Part shown: positions 7,420-14,581 of the stretch, piece by piece
Layout: every line of letters starts with the position of its first letter
How positions within the stretch are numbered: position 1 is the first letter of the stretch
Source of the DNA: Clostridia bacterium
GTDB lineage: Bacteria > Bacillota > Clostridia > Oscillospirales > CAG-272
Assembly: GCA_017450885.1 (NCBI GenBank)
Contig: JAFSSR010000113.1
Coordinates: 1 to 36,422 of the forward strand
Length of the DNA stretch: 36,422 nt
Direction: 5' to 3'
The notes under the pieces: generated by a model
Databases searched by the model: none
The model's input: only the letters and a program-made list of their open reading frames with translations
Told to the model about the DNA's origin: nothing
Position numbers and translations under genes: made by a program

Positions 7420-9261
7420 TCAGCCGTTCATCGCAAGATAATCGAGAAGCTGTTTATCCGTGGTGTTGCTGCTTACGGTATAACGGCCTAAATCGACCAA
7501 TGATTGTCCGAGACCGGGCGCTATTTCGTTTACACGACTTTTATCCGTAGAGAAAGTAAAGACGTATCCGCGGCTGACGAGTATTGCGTCCGCGGTCTTG
7601 TTCACTTTGCCTTTCGGAAATGAAAAAGCGTAAGGTTCGTCAAGTCCGCCGTCGGTGAAAAGCGTATTTTGAAGATCTATATCACTATTTACAGCATTAT
7701 AGTACTCATCCATGCTTTCTTCTTTGAAGCGATTTGCGCTTGTCCTTGCCGGTGTGTTTTCCTCGAATTTCTTGTATTGGTGCATATCGAATGTGTGAGA
7801 CTGTATCGAGACGTATCCGGACTGCGACATTTCAACAGCCTCTTCGATTGAGAAATGAGGTATCATCTTTTTTCCGGTATCTTTATACGTATTCTTTCCC
7901 GCCGAGCATCCAATCATAAAAACAGTCGCTTTCGCCCCCTCTTCTTTAATTATCGGATAGGCTGTGCTGTAATTGGAGGAATACCCGTCGTCAAAAGTGA
8001 GCAGTACCGGATATTCGGGAAGTGGGATCCCGCGGTAAACGTAATTTTTCACGTCCTCGAGAGAAACGAATTGATAGCCGTTATCTTTGATCAGTTTAAT
8101 TTGCCGCCTCAGCTCGTCACTGTGAATATTTGTCGTAGACTGCTTTGAATTATCGTTTGTGTTGTGATAAAGGAGTACCGGGACGCGTACTGCCTGCCGG
8201 GAGCAGATCGCATCTTTTGCGGTATTCTTCATTTCCGCCGCGGAATATATCTTCGATGAAGAAAACTCGTATCCAAAATGTTCGGGAAGATATATATCTT
8301 TTTCGCCGGCTTCAGCGCCGATCACCATATCGGCGGTCGCGTTTCTCGTATGTGTAAGATCATAAAAATATCTTGCGTCGAAGGAAATAGGCGAAACGGA
8401 ATAATTCCGGTAATCTGTGATATTTGCAAGGCCGGAGAACAATCTGTCGATGCTCTCATCGGTAAACAATTCTAACTGTTCTATGTATACCGGAGTAAAC
8501 ACGACGGTCAAGGTCGTTCCCGATATATCACAGAGCCGTTTGATCTCGGCTACGTCGTTGAGACACTCGTCTATCCTTGCAAGCTCGCTTTTTGAATTTG
8601 CGGCAGGAAAGTCGTCGCTGTGGAGCTGCATATATTCTTCAAGAGTGCCGATCGCCTCCGCGTCCCTGATCCTTTTGTCGTAGCAGCCCGACTCCTGAAT
8701 AAAAACGTCTGCTTTTTTGGGCAGTTCTTCATCCTCCGAGCGCGCTTTCAGCTTTTTGAAGGCGTGACCGGGACTTGCGAAAGCGAAGGCGGCGTAATAT
8801 GACAGTGGACTTTCTCCGGTGACGCGGTAGTTTTCCTTGTCGTTCAGATCTCCGCTGTTCTTCCGAACGTGATTGGCTTCACTCATCCCCAAAACAAGAA
8901 AAATTCGTTTTACGTCGTCGTTCTCTGTCAGATATTTGACCAGCTTTACGTCGTACGCTGTGTCGGATCCATAGTGGAACATATTATAAAAACTACCGCC
9001 GAAACTCTTGTTAAGAGTCTCCGGAAGATAAGATGCCGCATTTGACGATCCGATAACGTAAGAGTCGAATTTGTCAAAATTCTTCGTAACGTAAGTGACC
9101 TTGCTGTTCCTGGGATTTAAAGTCTGCGTGTACCCGCCCCAGTCCATCACGGGGTCGCCGAATGCGTTGAACGGGTCGACGGCTACGTTGAGGCCGATCC
9201 AGCATAAAACGGCGAATAATAAGGCGGAGATAAACATCAAAAACCATTTTTTTGCATTCAT
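7420..9261 (-). CDS. DltD/AlgJ-like SGNH domain fused to PgaB/IcaB-type polysaccharide deacetylase
   Basis: A 613-residue protein anchored by one N-terminal membrane helix (about 5-28), the rest presumably outside. Residues ~30-345 resemble the DltD/AlgJ SGNH-like group: VIGSSN gives a candidate nucleophile Ser73, and YDLTH gives the matching Asp301-x-x-His304. Residues ~358-613 form a NodB (carbohydrate esterase 4) domain: TFDDG with Asp424 (base) and Asp425 (metal), and SHTFDMH with His489 and His494. The five-residue His-to-His spacing matches PgaB/IcaB-like poly-N-acetylglucosamine deacetylases; ordinary NodB enzymes have HTxxH. It is the last gene of a tight four-gene Dlt-like operon, 9 nt behind the MBOAT gene. 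The likely role is acyl hand-over to, and N-deacetylation of, one extracellular polymer; this is inference. Confidence 0.85.
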   Translation of the reverse strand: MNAKKWFLMFISALLFAVLCWIGLNVAVDPFNAFGDPVMDWGGYTQTLNPRNSKVTYVTKNFDKFDSYVIGSSNAASYLPETLNKSFGGSFYNMFHYGSDTAYDVKLVKYLTENDDVKRIFLVLGMSEANHVRKNSGDLNDKENYRVTGESPLSYYAAFAFASPGHAFKKLKARSEDEELPKKADVFIQESGCYDKRIRDAEAIGTLEEYMQLHSDDFPAANSKSELARIDECLNDVAEIKRLCDISGTTLTVVFTPVYIEQLELFTDESIDRLFSGLANITDYRNYSVSPISFDARYFYDLTHTRNATADMVIGAEAGEKDIYLPEHFGYEFSSSKIYSAAEMKNTAKDAICSRQAVRVPVLLYHNTNDNSKQSTTNIHSDELRRQIKLIKDNGYQFVSLEDVKNYVYRGIPLPEYPVLLTFDDGYSSNYSTAYPIIKEEGAKATVFMIGCSAGKNTYKDTGKKMIPHFSIEEAVEMSQSGYVSIQSHTFDMHQYKKFEENTPARTSANRFKEESMDEYYNAVNSDIDLQNTLFTDGGLDEPYAFSFPKGKVNKTADAILVSRGYVFTFSTDKSRVNEIAPGLGQSLVDLGRYTVSSNTTDKQLLDYLAMNG

Positions 9262-9270
9262 AGCCGCCTC

Positions 9271-10818
9271 CTACACGTTTTCGTAAACGTACGATATCGG
9301 GACGTAATTTGAATTTGCGTAGATCCCGATAACGATTATCACAAGACATACGGACAACACCGCAAACTGAACGTACCATTTTTTGCGGCAGAAGCTTTCT
9401 ATGGGGTCGATCCCTTTTTCTTTCAGCGCGCTTATAAAAATGAGAAGTCCGCAGGCGACCGCCAGTCTGACTGTCATAAACGTGTCAAAATAAGCGGCGA
9501 GCGTATATTTCGGGTCGCCGGAAGGCGCAAACGAAAAGGTTCGTCCCAGCATCGTGAAAGCCTGAGTCAAAGAGCTTGAATTGGAAAAATAACGTCCTAT
9601 AACGACAATGACGTTGGTTCTTATTATCCCCCAGATCAGCAGCGGTACTGCGGCAGTTCTGCCGTTTAGCCGTTTGCGGATCCTCGCTCCGACAGGCGCC
9701 CATATAAGTCCGAGAGACATCAGCGTTCCGTTCCATATACCGTATGCTATGTTCTGCCAACCCGGACCCTGCCATATCCCGACCGCAAGAAAAACGATAA
9801 AAGTCGCGATGCACGGGGTCACTCGCTTTGCGGAGCCGGGAGACATATGCTTTTTTGCAAATTTGGTGATCTTTGCAAATCTCTTTGAAAGCGCTATAGG
9901 ATAAAAGAGATAGTCCTTCATCCATTCGCCGAGCGAGATATGCCATCTCCTCCAGAAGTCGGCAAGAGAGGTCGAAAAATACGGCTGTCTGAAGTTTTCC
10001 GACATCTTTATGCCAAAGAGTTGAGAGGCTCCGCAAAGAAGATCGATCCCGCCCGAAAAATCACAGTAAAGCTGCAGGCAGTACAGCGCCGCGCCGAGAA
10101 GAATGACGCCGCCGGAGCGTGATTGATAATTGGAGTATACGTCGGCGACGAAAGGCGCAAGAGCGTCCGCGACGGCGGCCTTTTTCAGTATACCGAAGAT
10201 CATCCGCAATAAGCCGGTTCGTATATTTTCCCAATCCAGAGGACTGCCGGCGTAAAGCTGTCCCGATAGCAGATCGAAGCGGTTTATCGGTCCCTGCACC
10301 ATCTGCGGGAACCAGCAAACGAAAAGCAAGTATTTAAGCGGATTTTTTTCGGGAGGATACTTTCCTTTTGCCGTGTCGATAAGATATGCCGAAGTCTGGA
10401 ATATATAAAACGAAATTCCCAGAGGCAAAATAAAACTCGGCAGAGGTATAGCCGTTCGTCCGATCAGGGTGTTTACGGTCGTGACAAAAAAACCGCCGTA
10501 CTTCAGTACTCCGAGAACGGAAAAGTTTATAATCAGCGCGGGAGCAAGAATAGCCCGTTTCCTGCGCTTGTCGCGCTTTTTTACCGACGCGGGATCTTCG
10601 CCATCCGCAACGGATGGCTTTTTACCGAGCAGAAGGGAGGCGAGATATGTAAACAGAGCCGTTGCAAGCAGATACAGCCCTGCCTTTATTCCGTTCAACA
10701 AGTAAAACGTGACGGAAGCACAAAGCAGGACAAACCATCTGATTTTCTTCGGCGCTGCATAATAAAAGACCGCCGATATCAGCAGAAATAGGAGAAAATA
10801 GGCTCCGTTTACGGACAT
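9271..10818 (-). CDS. MBOAT-family membrane O-acyltransferase (AlgI/DltB-like) with a replaced catalytic histidine
   Basis: A 515-residue multi-pass membrane protein of the MBOAT family, which moves acyl or aminoacyl groups across the membrane to polysaccharides. Family signatures are clear: PLGISFYIFQTSAYLID (133-148), WFPQMVQGPINRF (169-181), LQLYCDFSGGIDL (248-260) and FWRRWHISL (288-296, His293). The usual GxWHG carries the invariant active-site His; here it reads GIWQG with Gln350 (codon CAG at 9771-9769). The following WGxxHG is YGIWNG. The C-terminus has an aromatic tail (PISYVYENV). It starts 1 nt after the carrier-protein stop and precedes the SGNH-deacetylase gene, so it surely works with them. 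If the Gln is real, chemistry may differ from standard MBOATs or be impaired. Confidence 0.9.
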   Translation of the reverse strand: MSVNGAYFLLFLLISAVFYYAAPKKIRWFVLLCASVTFYLLNGIKAGLYLLATALFTYLASLLLGKKPSVADGEDPASVKKRDKRRKRAILAPALIINFSVLGVLKYGGFFVTTVNTLIGRTAIPLPSFILPLGISFYIFQTSAYLIDTAKGKYPPEKNPLKYLLFVCWFPQMVQGPINRFDLLSGQLYAGSPLDWENIRTGLLRMIFGILKKAAVADALAPFVADVYSNYQSRSGGVILLGAALYCLQLYCDFSGGIDLLCGASQLFGIKMSENFRQPYFSTSLADFWRRWHISLGEWMKDYLFYPIALSKRFAKITKFAKKHMSPGSAKRVTPCIATFIVFLAVGIWQGPGWQNIAYGIWNGTLMSLGLIWAPVGARIRKRLNGRTAAVPLLIWGIIRTNVIVVIGRYFSNSSSLTQAFTMLGRTFSFAPSGDPKYTLAAYFDTFMTVRLAVACGLLIFISALKEKGIDPIESFCRKKWYVQFAVLSVCLVIIVIGIYANSNYVPISYVYENV

Positions 10819-10819
10819 A

Positions 10820-11050
10820 TCATTCTTCTTCTTTGAGTTTATTTACCAGATTGAAGATCGCTTCCGCGGAATTGAAGTTTTCCGCGGTGAGGTCGTCAAC
10901 GGTTATTTCGATCCCGAATTCGTCGGAAAGCTCGCCGACGATCATGACGATGTCGAGCGATTCCAATATCCCGTTGTCGATAAGAGCAGTTTCGGTCTCA
11001 AAATCAACCCCGGGGCAGCATCCTTCAAGTATTTCCAATATTTTTTCCAT
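10820..11050 (-). CDS. DltC-like acyl/aminoacyl carrier protein
   Basis: A 76-residue acidic carrier protein of the phosphopantetheine-binding family. The attachment serine is Ser31 in NGILESLDIV, which fits the GLLDS-type motif of DltC. Four helices of the usual size can be drawn, with FGIEITVDDL leading into the third helix. It lies 2 nt behind the adenylation-enzyme gene and 1 nt before the MBOAT gene, so it should carry the thioester-bound substrate between these two. A phosphopantetheinyl transferase must act on it; none is in this window. Confidence 0.9.
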   Translation of the reverse strand: MEKILEILEGCCPGVDFETETALIDNGILESLDIVMIVGELSDEFGIEITVDDLTAENFNSAEAIFNLVNKLKEEE

Positions 11051-11052
11051 TT

Positions 11053-12543
11053 TTATAAATCCTTTGCCATTTGTAATAAAACTTTTCTGTCTATCTTTCC
11101 GGTCCGTGTCTTCGGAAAGTCGTCGAGCTTTACGGCGTTTTTAGGAACCATAAATCTCGGAAGCGTTTTGCGTATATGTGAGAGCAGGGATAAGGAGTCG
11201 GTATTTCCTGTGTAAAAGATGGTGATGACCGATTTTTCCTCGTCGTATACGCAGGCGCAGACCTCCGCGTCGGGGGCGGATGAGGCGCAAAGCTCTATCT
11301 CCGATAATTCTATGCGGTGTCCCATGTGTTTTATCTGAGTGTCTTTGCGTCCCGTGAAGTACAGCTTACCGTCTTTTTTGAACGAGAGGTCGCCGGTGCG
11401 GTATATCCTTTCGGAGTATCTTTTTTCGAGAGGATTTTGTATAAAAACGGCTTTCGAGAGATCCGGCCTCCCGAAATATCCCGTGGAAAGACAGCTTCCT
11501 GAAACACAAATCTCACCTATGTCTCCCTCGCGCAAGACGGGATCTTCGCCGTTGAGGAGAAATACTGAACAATTCGGAAAAGGAACTCCGATCGGTACGG
11601 CGCGGTCGAGTTTATCCTCACGGCCGATTATGTGATATGTGCAGTTGCAGGTGATCTCGGTAGGGCCGTAGAGATTGACAAACCTTACGTCGGGAAATGA
11701 ACTCATCCAGTATTCAAGCGTTTTAGGAGGGATGGTCTCTCCTGAAAACATAACGTCTTTCAGAAACATCGGTCTATCCGATCTGAAAGCGTTGAGAGCT
11801 GAAAGCACTCTTAGAGCGGGGACCGCCCAGATGAGGGTGTTAATTTTTCTTTCGTTTAGCCTTTGTATCAGCAGGGAGGGAAGAGTAAAAAGCTTTTTTT
11901 CAAGTATTTCGAGCCTTCCCCCGGTTTTTAGTGAAATAAAAATATCTTTTACGGATACGTCAAAATCGAACGGGGCTTGATTTCCGAATACCGAGCCGTC
12001 TTCAAATCCGAAAACAGAACAGAATTGCTCTGTCATATCAACGACTCCGCGGTGGGTGATCGTGACCCCCTTGGGCACTCCGGTTGAACCGGAAGTAAAC
12101 AGAACGTAAAGGGGATCGGTATCCTTTCTTTCCAACCACGGAGAAGCCTGCGGGGCTTCGCAGTCCAGATCCTGTGCCGCGACCCGCTGCTTTTCGGAAA
12201 TACCTTTCGGAAGCCTGTCGTCGTTGTCGATTATAAAATGGGGGTCTATCACTGAAAGCATATCGGCTATTCGGTTTTCGGGCAGAAGGGGGTCGATGGG
12301 AACGTAGAAATTTCCGCTGTACGCAACCGAAAGGAAAAAGATAATGTCAAGAGGCTTATGCTCCGAAACAACGGCGATCGGCTTGTTTTCCGATCCGAAC
12401 CGATAAGCGATGGCTTGCCCGTATTTTTTGACCATGCTCCATTCCTGCGCATAGGTATAGGAGATATCCGCGCCCGCAAGCGAAACGCGCTCCGGATATT
12501 TTTCTGCGTCATATTCGAGATAAGATATAATGTTGCAGATCAT
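11053..12543 (-). CDS. DltA-like adenylation enzyme (amino-acid:carrier ligase)
   Basis: A 496-residue ANL-superfamily enzyme that activates a carboxylate with ATP and loads it on the adjacent carrier protein. Core motifs: FTSGSTGVPKGV (149-160), LYGPTE (291-296), YRTGDL, GRKDTQIKHMGHRIEL, and the C-terminal lysine loop KTRTGKIDRK. The region PFDFDVSVKD (191-200) aligns with the DltA stretch whose Asp grips the substrate amine, giving Asp195, so an amino acid is likely. DltA has Cys in its FCGE motif, tied to D-alanine selectivity; here it is FSGE with Ser267. The substrate may therefore not be D-alanine. GGAG lies 7 nt before ATG 12543. It heads the four-gene operon driven from about 12579-12607. 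Confidence 0.9.
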   Translation of the reverse strand: MICNIISYLEYDAEKYPERVSLAGADISYTYAQEWSMVKKYGQAIAYRFGSENKPIAVVSEHKPLDIIFFLSVAYSGNFYVPIDPLLPENRIADMLSVIDPHFIIDNDDRLPKGISEKQRVAAQDLDCEAPQASPWLERKDTDPLYVLFTSGSTGVPKGVTITHRGVVDMTEQFCSVFGFEDGSVFGNQAPFDFDVSVKDIFISLKTGGRLEILEKKLFTLPSLLIQRLNERKINTLIWAVPALRVLSALNAFRSDRPMFLKDVMFSGETIPPKTLEYWMSSFPDVRFVNLYGPTEITCNCTYHIIGREDKLDRAVPIGVPFPNCSVFLLNGEDPVLREGDIGEICVSGSCLSTGYFGRPDLSKAVFIQNPLEKRYSERIYRTGDLSFKKDGKLYFTGRKDTQIKHMGHRIELSEIELCASSAPDAEVCACVYDEEKSVITIFYTGNTDSLSLLSHIRKTLPRFMVPKNAVKLDDFPKTRTGKIDRKVLLQMAKDL

Positions 12544-12578
12544 CGGTTTCTCCGGTATTCTGTCATAATATTTGATTT

Positions 12579-12607
12579 AGTATATCATATTCATAGAAAA
12601 AAGTAAA
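12579..12607 (-). promoter_or_regulatory. Probable promoter of the Dlt-like operon
   Basis: On the minus strand: TTTACT (12607-12602), 17 nt, TATACT (12584-12579), with TG one base before the -10. The start would fall near 12572, giving a leader of about 29 nt. A second possible -10 (TATAAT) lies further upstream but with poor spacing. Confidence 0.5.
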
Positions 12608-12661
12608 TACTGATACATATTATAACTTAAAAAATATATTGAAATACAATATAATAATGGG

Positions 12662-12690
12662 TTGAAATGCCCAATATTTTGTGATATAAT
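12662..12690 (+). promoter_or_regulatory. Extended -10 promoter for mtlD
   Basis: TTGAAA (12662-12667), 17 nt, TATAAT (12685-12690) preceded by TG. The expected start is near 12697, about 34 nt ahead of the mtlD ATG. It is identical in both boxes and spacing to the Nudix promoter at 25239. Confidence 0.75.
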
Positions 12691-12730
12691 AATCTATAAA
12701 ATACAATATCTATGGGAAAAGAGATAAAAA

Positions 12731-13930
12731 ATGAAAGCAGTAATGTACGGCGCTGGAAATATCGGCAGGGGATTTATCGCGCAGCTTTTTACCGAGTCGG
12801 GATATCATACAACTTTTGTCGACGTGGTCGACAGCGTCGTGAACGAACTGAACGATAAAAACGAGTATCCGCTCTATATTACGCGCGGCGGAGAATACGA
12901 ACGCAATAAAGTCGTCAACGTTGACGCCGTAAACGGCAAGGACCCCGAGGCTGTCGCCGAGGCCATCTCCGAGGCTGATATCATGGCTACCGCCGTAGGC
13001 GTGAATATCCTCAAATTCATCGCCGAGCCGATCTCTCTCGGCGTAAAGCGTAGGATGCGGAAGAGCAAGGGCACTCTCAATATCATCGTCTGCGAGAACA
13101 AGATCGACGCCAACGTCTATCTCCACGACCTTATTGCGGGTTATCTCGACGATGAGGAAAAACAGTATTTTGACGATAATTTCGGCTTTGTGGAAGCGTC
13201 GATCGGACGTATGGTCCCGGCAACTCCCGCCGAGATCAAGGAGAAAGAGCCGCTTGCCGTCTGCGTCGAGCCCTTCTGCACGCTTCCCGTCGACCGCGAC
13301 GCCTTCAAAGGCGGTATTCCGGAGATAAAGAATATGCTCCCGTTTGCTCCGTTTGAACTGTTTATAGAGCGTAAGCTGTATATGCATAATATGAGCCACG
13401 CGGTCTGCGCTTATCTCGGAAATCTTTTCGGATACAAATACATATGGGAAGCCGCCGGAGATATGCGTATCCGCTATATCGCGCTCGGCGCGCTTACCGA
13501 GTCCGCGTCAGCTCTGTCGGTCTATCATAAGACCGATATCAGACCGCTGATCGAACACGCTTTCGATCTGCTGACTCGCTACGATAATAAACTGCTCGGC
13601 GATACCGTCGCCCGCGTCGGTAACGACACCAAACGCAAGCTCTCTCCCGCCGACAGGCTCCCGGGCGCGTTCAAGCGCGCGGCGGAGACGGGAGTCCCGA
13701 ACGGGTTTATCGCCTGCGGTATAGCAGCGGGACTCCTGTTTGCGCCCGAGGGCGATCTTTCATCCGCCGAGATCCGCGATTATACTGTCGAAAACGGAGT
13801 GGGCGCGGCGCTTGAAAAGTATTCGGAGATCACGGATGACGCCGCCGTTTCGGAAATAAAGAGGTATTACGACGCGATGAAGCGCGATCCGGCTTCCGCT
13901 CTCGACGGTATAATAAAGGGAACGCTGTAA
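12731..13930 (+). CDS. mtlD: Mannitol-1-phosphate 5-dehydrogenase
   Basis: A 399-residue enzyme of the mannitol dehydrogenase family that interconverts mannitol 1-phosphate and fructose 6-phosphate with NAD. The N-terminal nucleotide-binding motif is GAGNIGRG (7-14), followed by the family's VGVNIL and CENK stretches. The C-terminal catalytic domain shows the KLYMHNMSHAVCAYLG segment that contains the catalytic Lys and His. The length is near the usual ~380-390. No mannitol phosphotransferase genes are adjacent, so it may serve intracellular mannitol formation as a redox outlet or work with transport encoded elsewhere. It diverges from the Dlt-like operon across a 187-bp AT-rich gap. The ribosome binding site is weak (GGGAAAAGAG). 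Confidence 0.88.
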   Translation: MKAVMYGAGNIGRGFIAQLFTESGYHTTFVDVVDSVVNELNDKNEYPLYITRGGEYERNKVVNVDAVNGKDPEAVAEAISEADIMATAVGVNILKFIAEPISLGVKRRMRKSKGTLNIIVCENKIDANVYLHDLIAGYLDDEEKQYFDDNFGFVEASIGRMVPATPAEIKEKEPLAVCVEPFCTLPVDRDAFKGGIPEIKNMLPFAPFELFIERKLYMHNMSHAVCAYLGNLFGYKYIWEAAGDMRIRYIALGALTESASALSVYHKTDIRPLIEHAFDLLTRYDNKLLGDTVARVGNDTKRKLSPADRLPGAFKRAAETGVPNGFIACGIAAGLLFAPEGDLSSAEIRDYTVENGVGAALEKYSEITDDAAVSEIKRYYDAMKRDPASALDGIIKGTL

Positions 13931-13960
13931 AAAAATATCGGCGTCCGCCGCCGGACGCCG
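13930..13960 (-). terminator. Terminator of the minus-strand gene at 13966 (may serve both sides)
   Basis: A 9-bp GC stem (13939-13947 with 13952-13960) and a 4-nt loop. On the minus strand it is followed by a run of six T (plus-strand A run at 13930-13935). It lies immediately behind both the mtlD stop and the opposite gene's stop. Confidence 0.75.
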
Positions 13961-13965
13961 TATCA

Positions 13966-14535
13966 TCAGGATATATATATCAGCTTTGTCTTGTCGAAAT
14001 TCTTCAGGAATTTGCGCTTGATTATATAGAAATAGTTCAGCTTTATCATCCAAAGCCCGTCTTCGATCTTCGCGGCGGCGTTCACACCGTCTTTAAACAA
14101 CGGACGCGAGACCACGAACACCGTGTATCCCTGATCCTTGAAGTCTCTTGACATCCCGCGGAGGAACGACGAACGCTTGCTTCCCCATCCCCGGCTCGAA
14201 AAGATGAACATGACCTTTTCGCTCCCGTTCAGTATAGGCGCCAGCTCGCGGCCGAACGTCCTGAACTGTATAAGGCTGAAAAGCGAGAACACTCCGACCG
14301 TGACGAGAAATACCGGGACGAGGACAAGCAGCACGGAGGACAGTATTATCAGCACCGCGCTCGTCTCGATAAACGATATTATCATCGACATGTATTTTAT
14401 CAGCCTCGATATCAGCATATAGCTGCGCGCGTACTTCATCAGCCTGTTTGCGCGGCTGAACGCGCCGTTACGCTTTATTACGTCTCCGTAAAAGCCGAAG
14501 ATTGTTTTATAATCCTGAAAACCTTTGTGAAACAT
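13966..14535 (-). CDS. Small membrane protein of unknown function
   Basis: A 189-residue protein. A basic N-terminal stretch (1-50) is followed by a long hydrophobic double segment (about 52-90), consistent with a membrane hairpin. A cytoplasmic C-terminal half (95-189) follows, starting with KVMFIFSSRGWGSKRSSF and containing alternating beta/alpha elements (GYTVFVVSRPLF). That half hints at a small alpha/beta domain, but I cannot name a family. AAAGGCGG precedes the ATG. It is 46 nt downstream of the QueG-like gene and is closed by a good terminator, so the two are probably co-transcribed. Confidence 0.65.
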   Translation of the reverse strand: MFHKGFQDYKTIFGFYGDVIKRNGAFSRANRLMKYARSYMLISRLIKYMSMIISFIETSAVLIILSSVLLVLVPVFLVTVGVFSLFSLIQFRTFGRELAPILNGSEKVMFIFSSRGWGSKRSSFLRGMSRDFKDQGYTVFVVSRPLFKDGVNAAAKIEDGLWMIKLNYFYIIKRKFLKNFDKTKLIYIS

Positions 14536-14581
14536 CTTTTAAAATCCGCCTTTGTGGGACATAAACAGCCCATCCGATAGT

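Noticed and set aside
7420-12543. Calling the cassette a plain dltABCD operon for lipoteichoic acid
   Set aside because: The order is A-C-B-D', the last gene carries an extra deacetylase domain, and key residues in the MBOAT and adenylation enzyme differ from the standard.
12544-12730. AT-rich gap as a possible replication origin or attachment site
   Set aside because: No repeated DnaA-box-like sites or direct repeats are visible; two divergent promoters account for the AT-richness.
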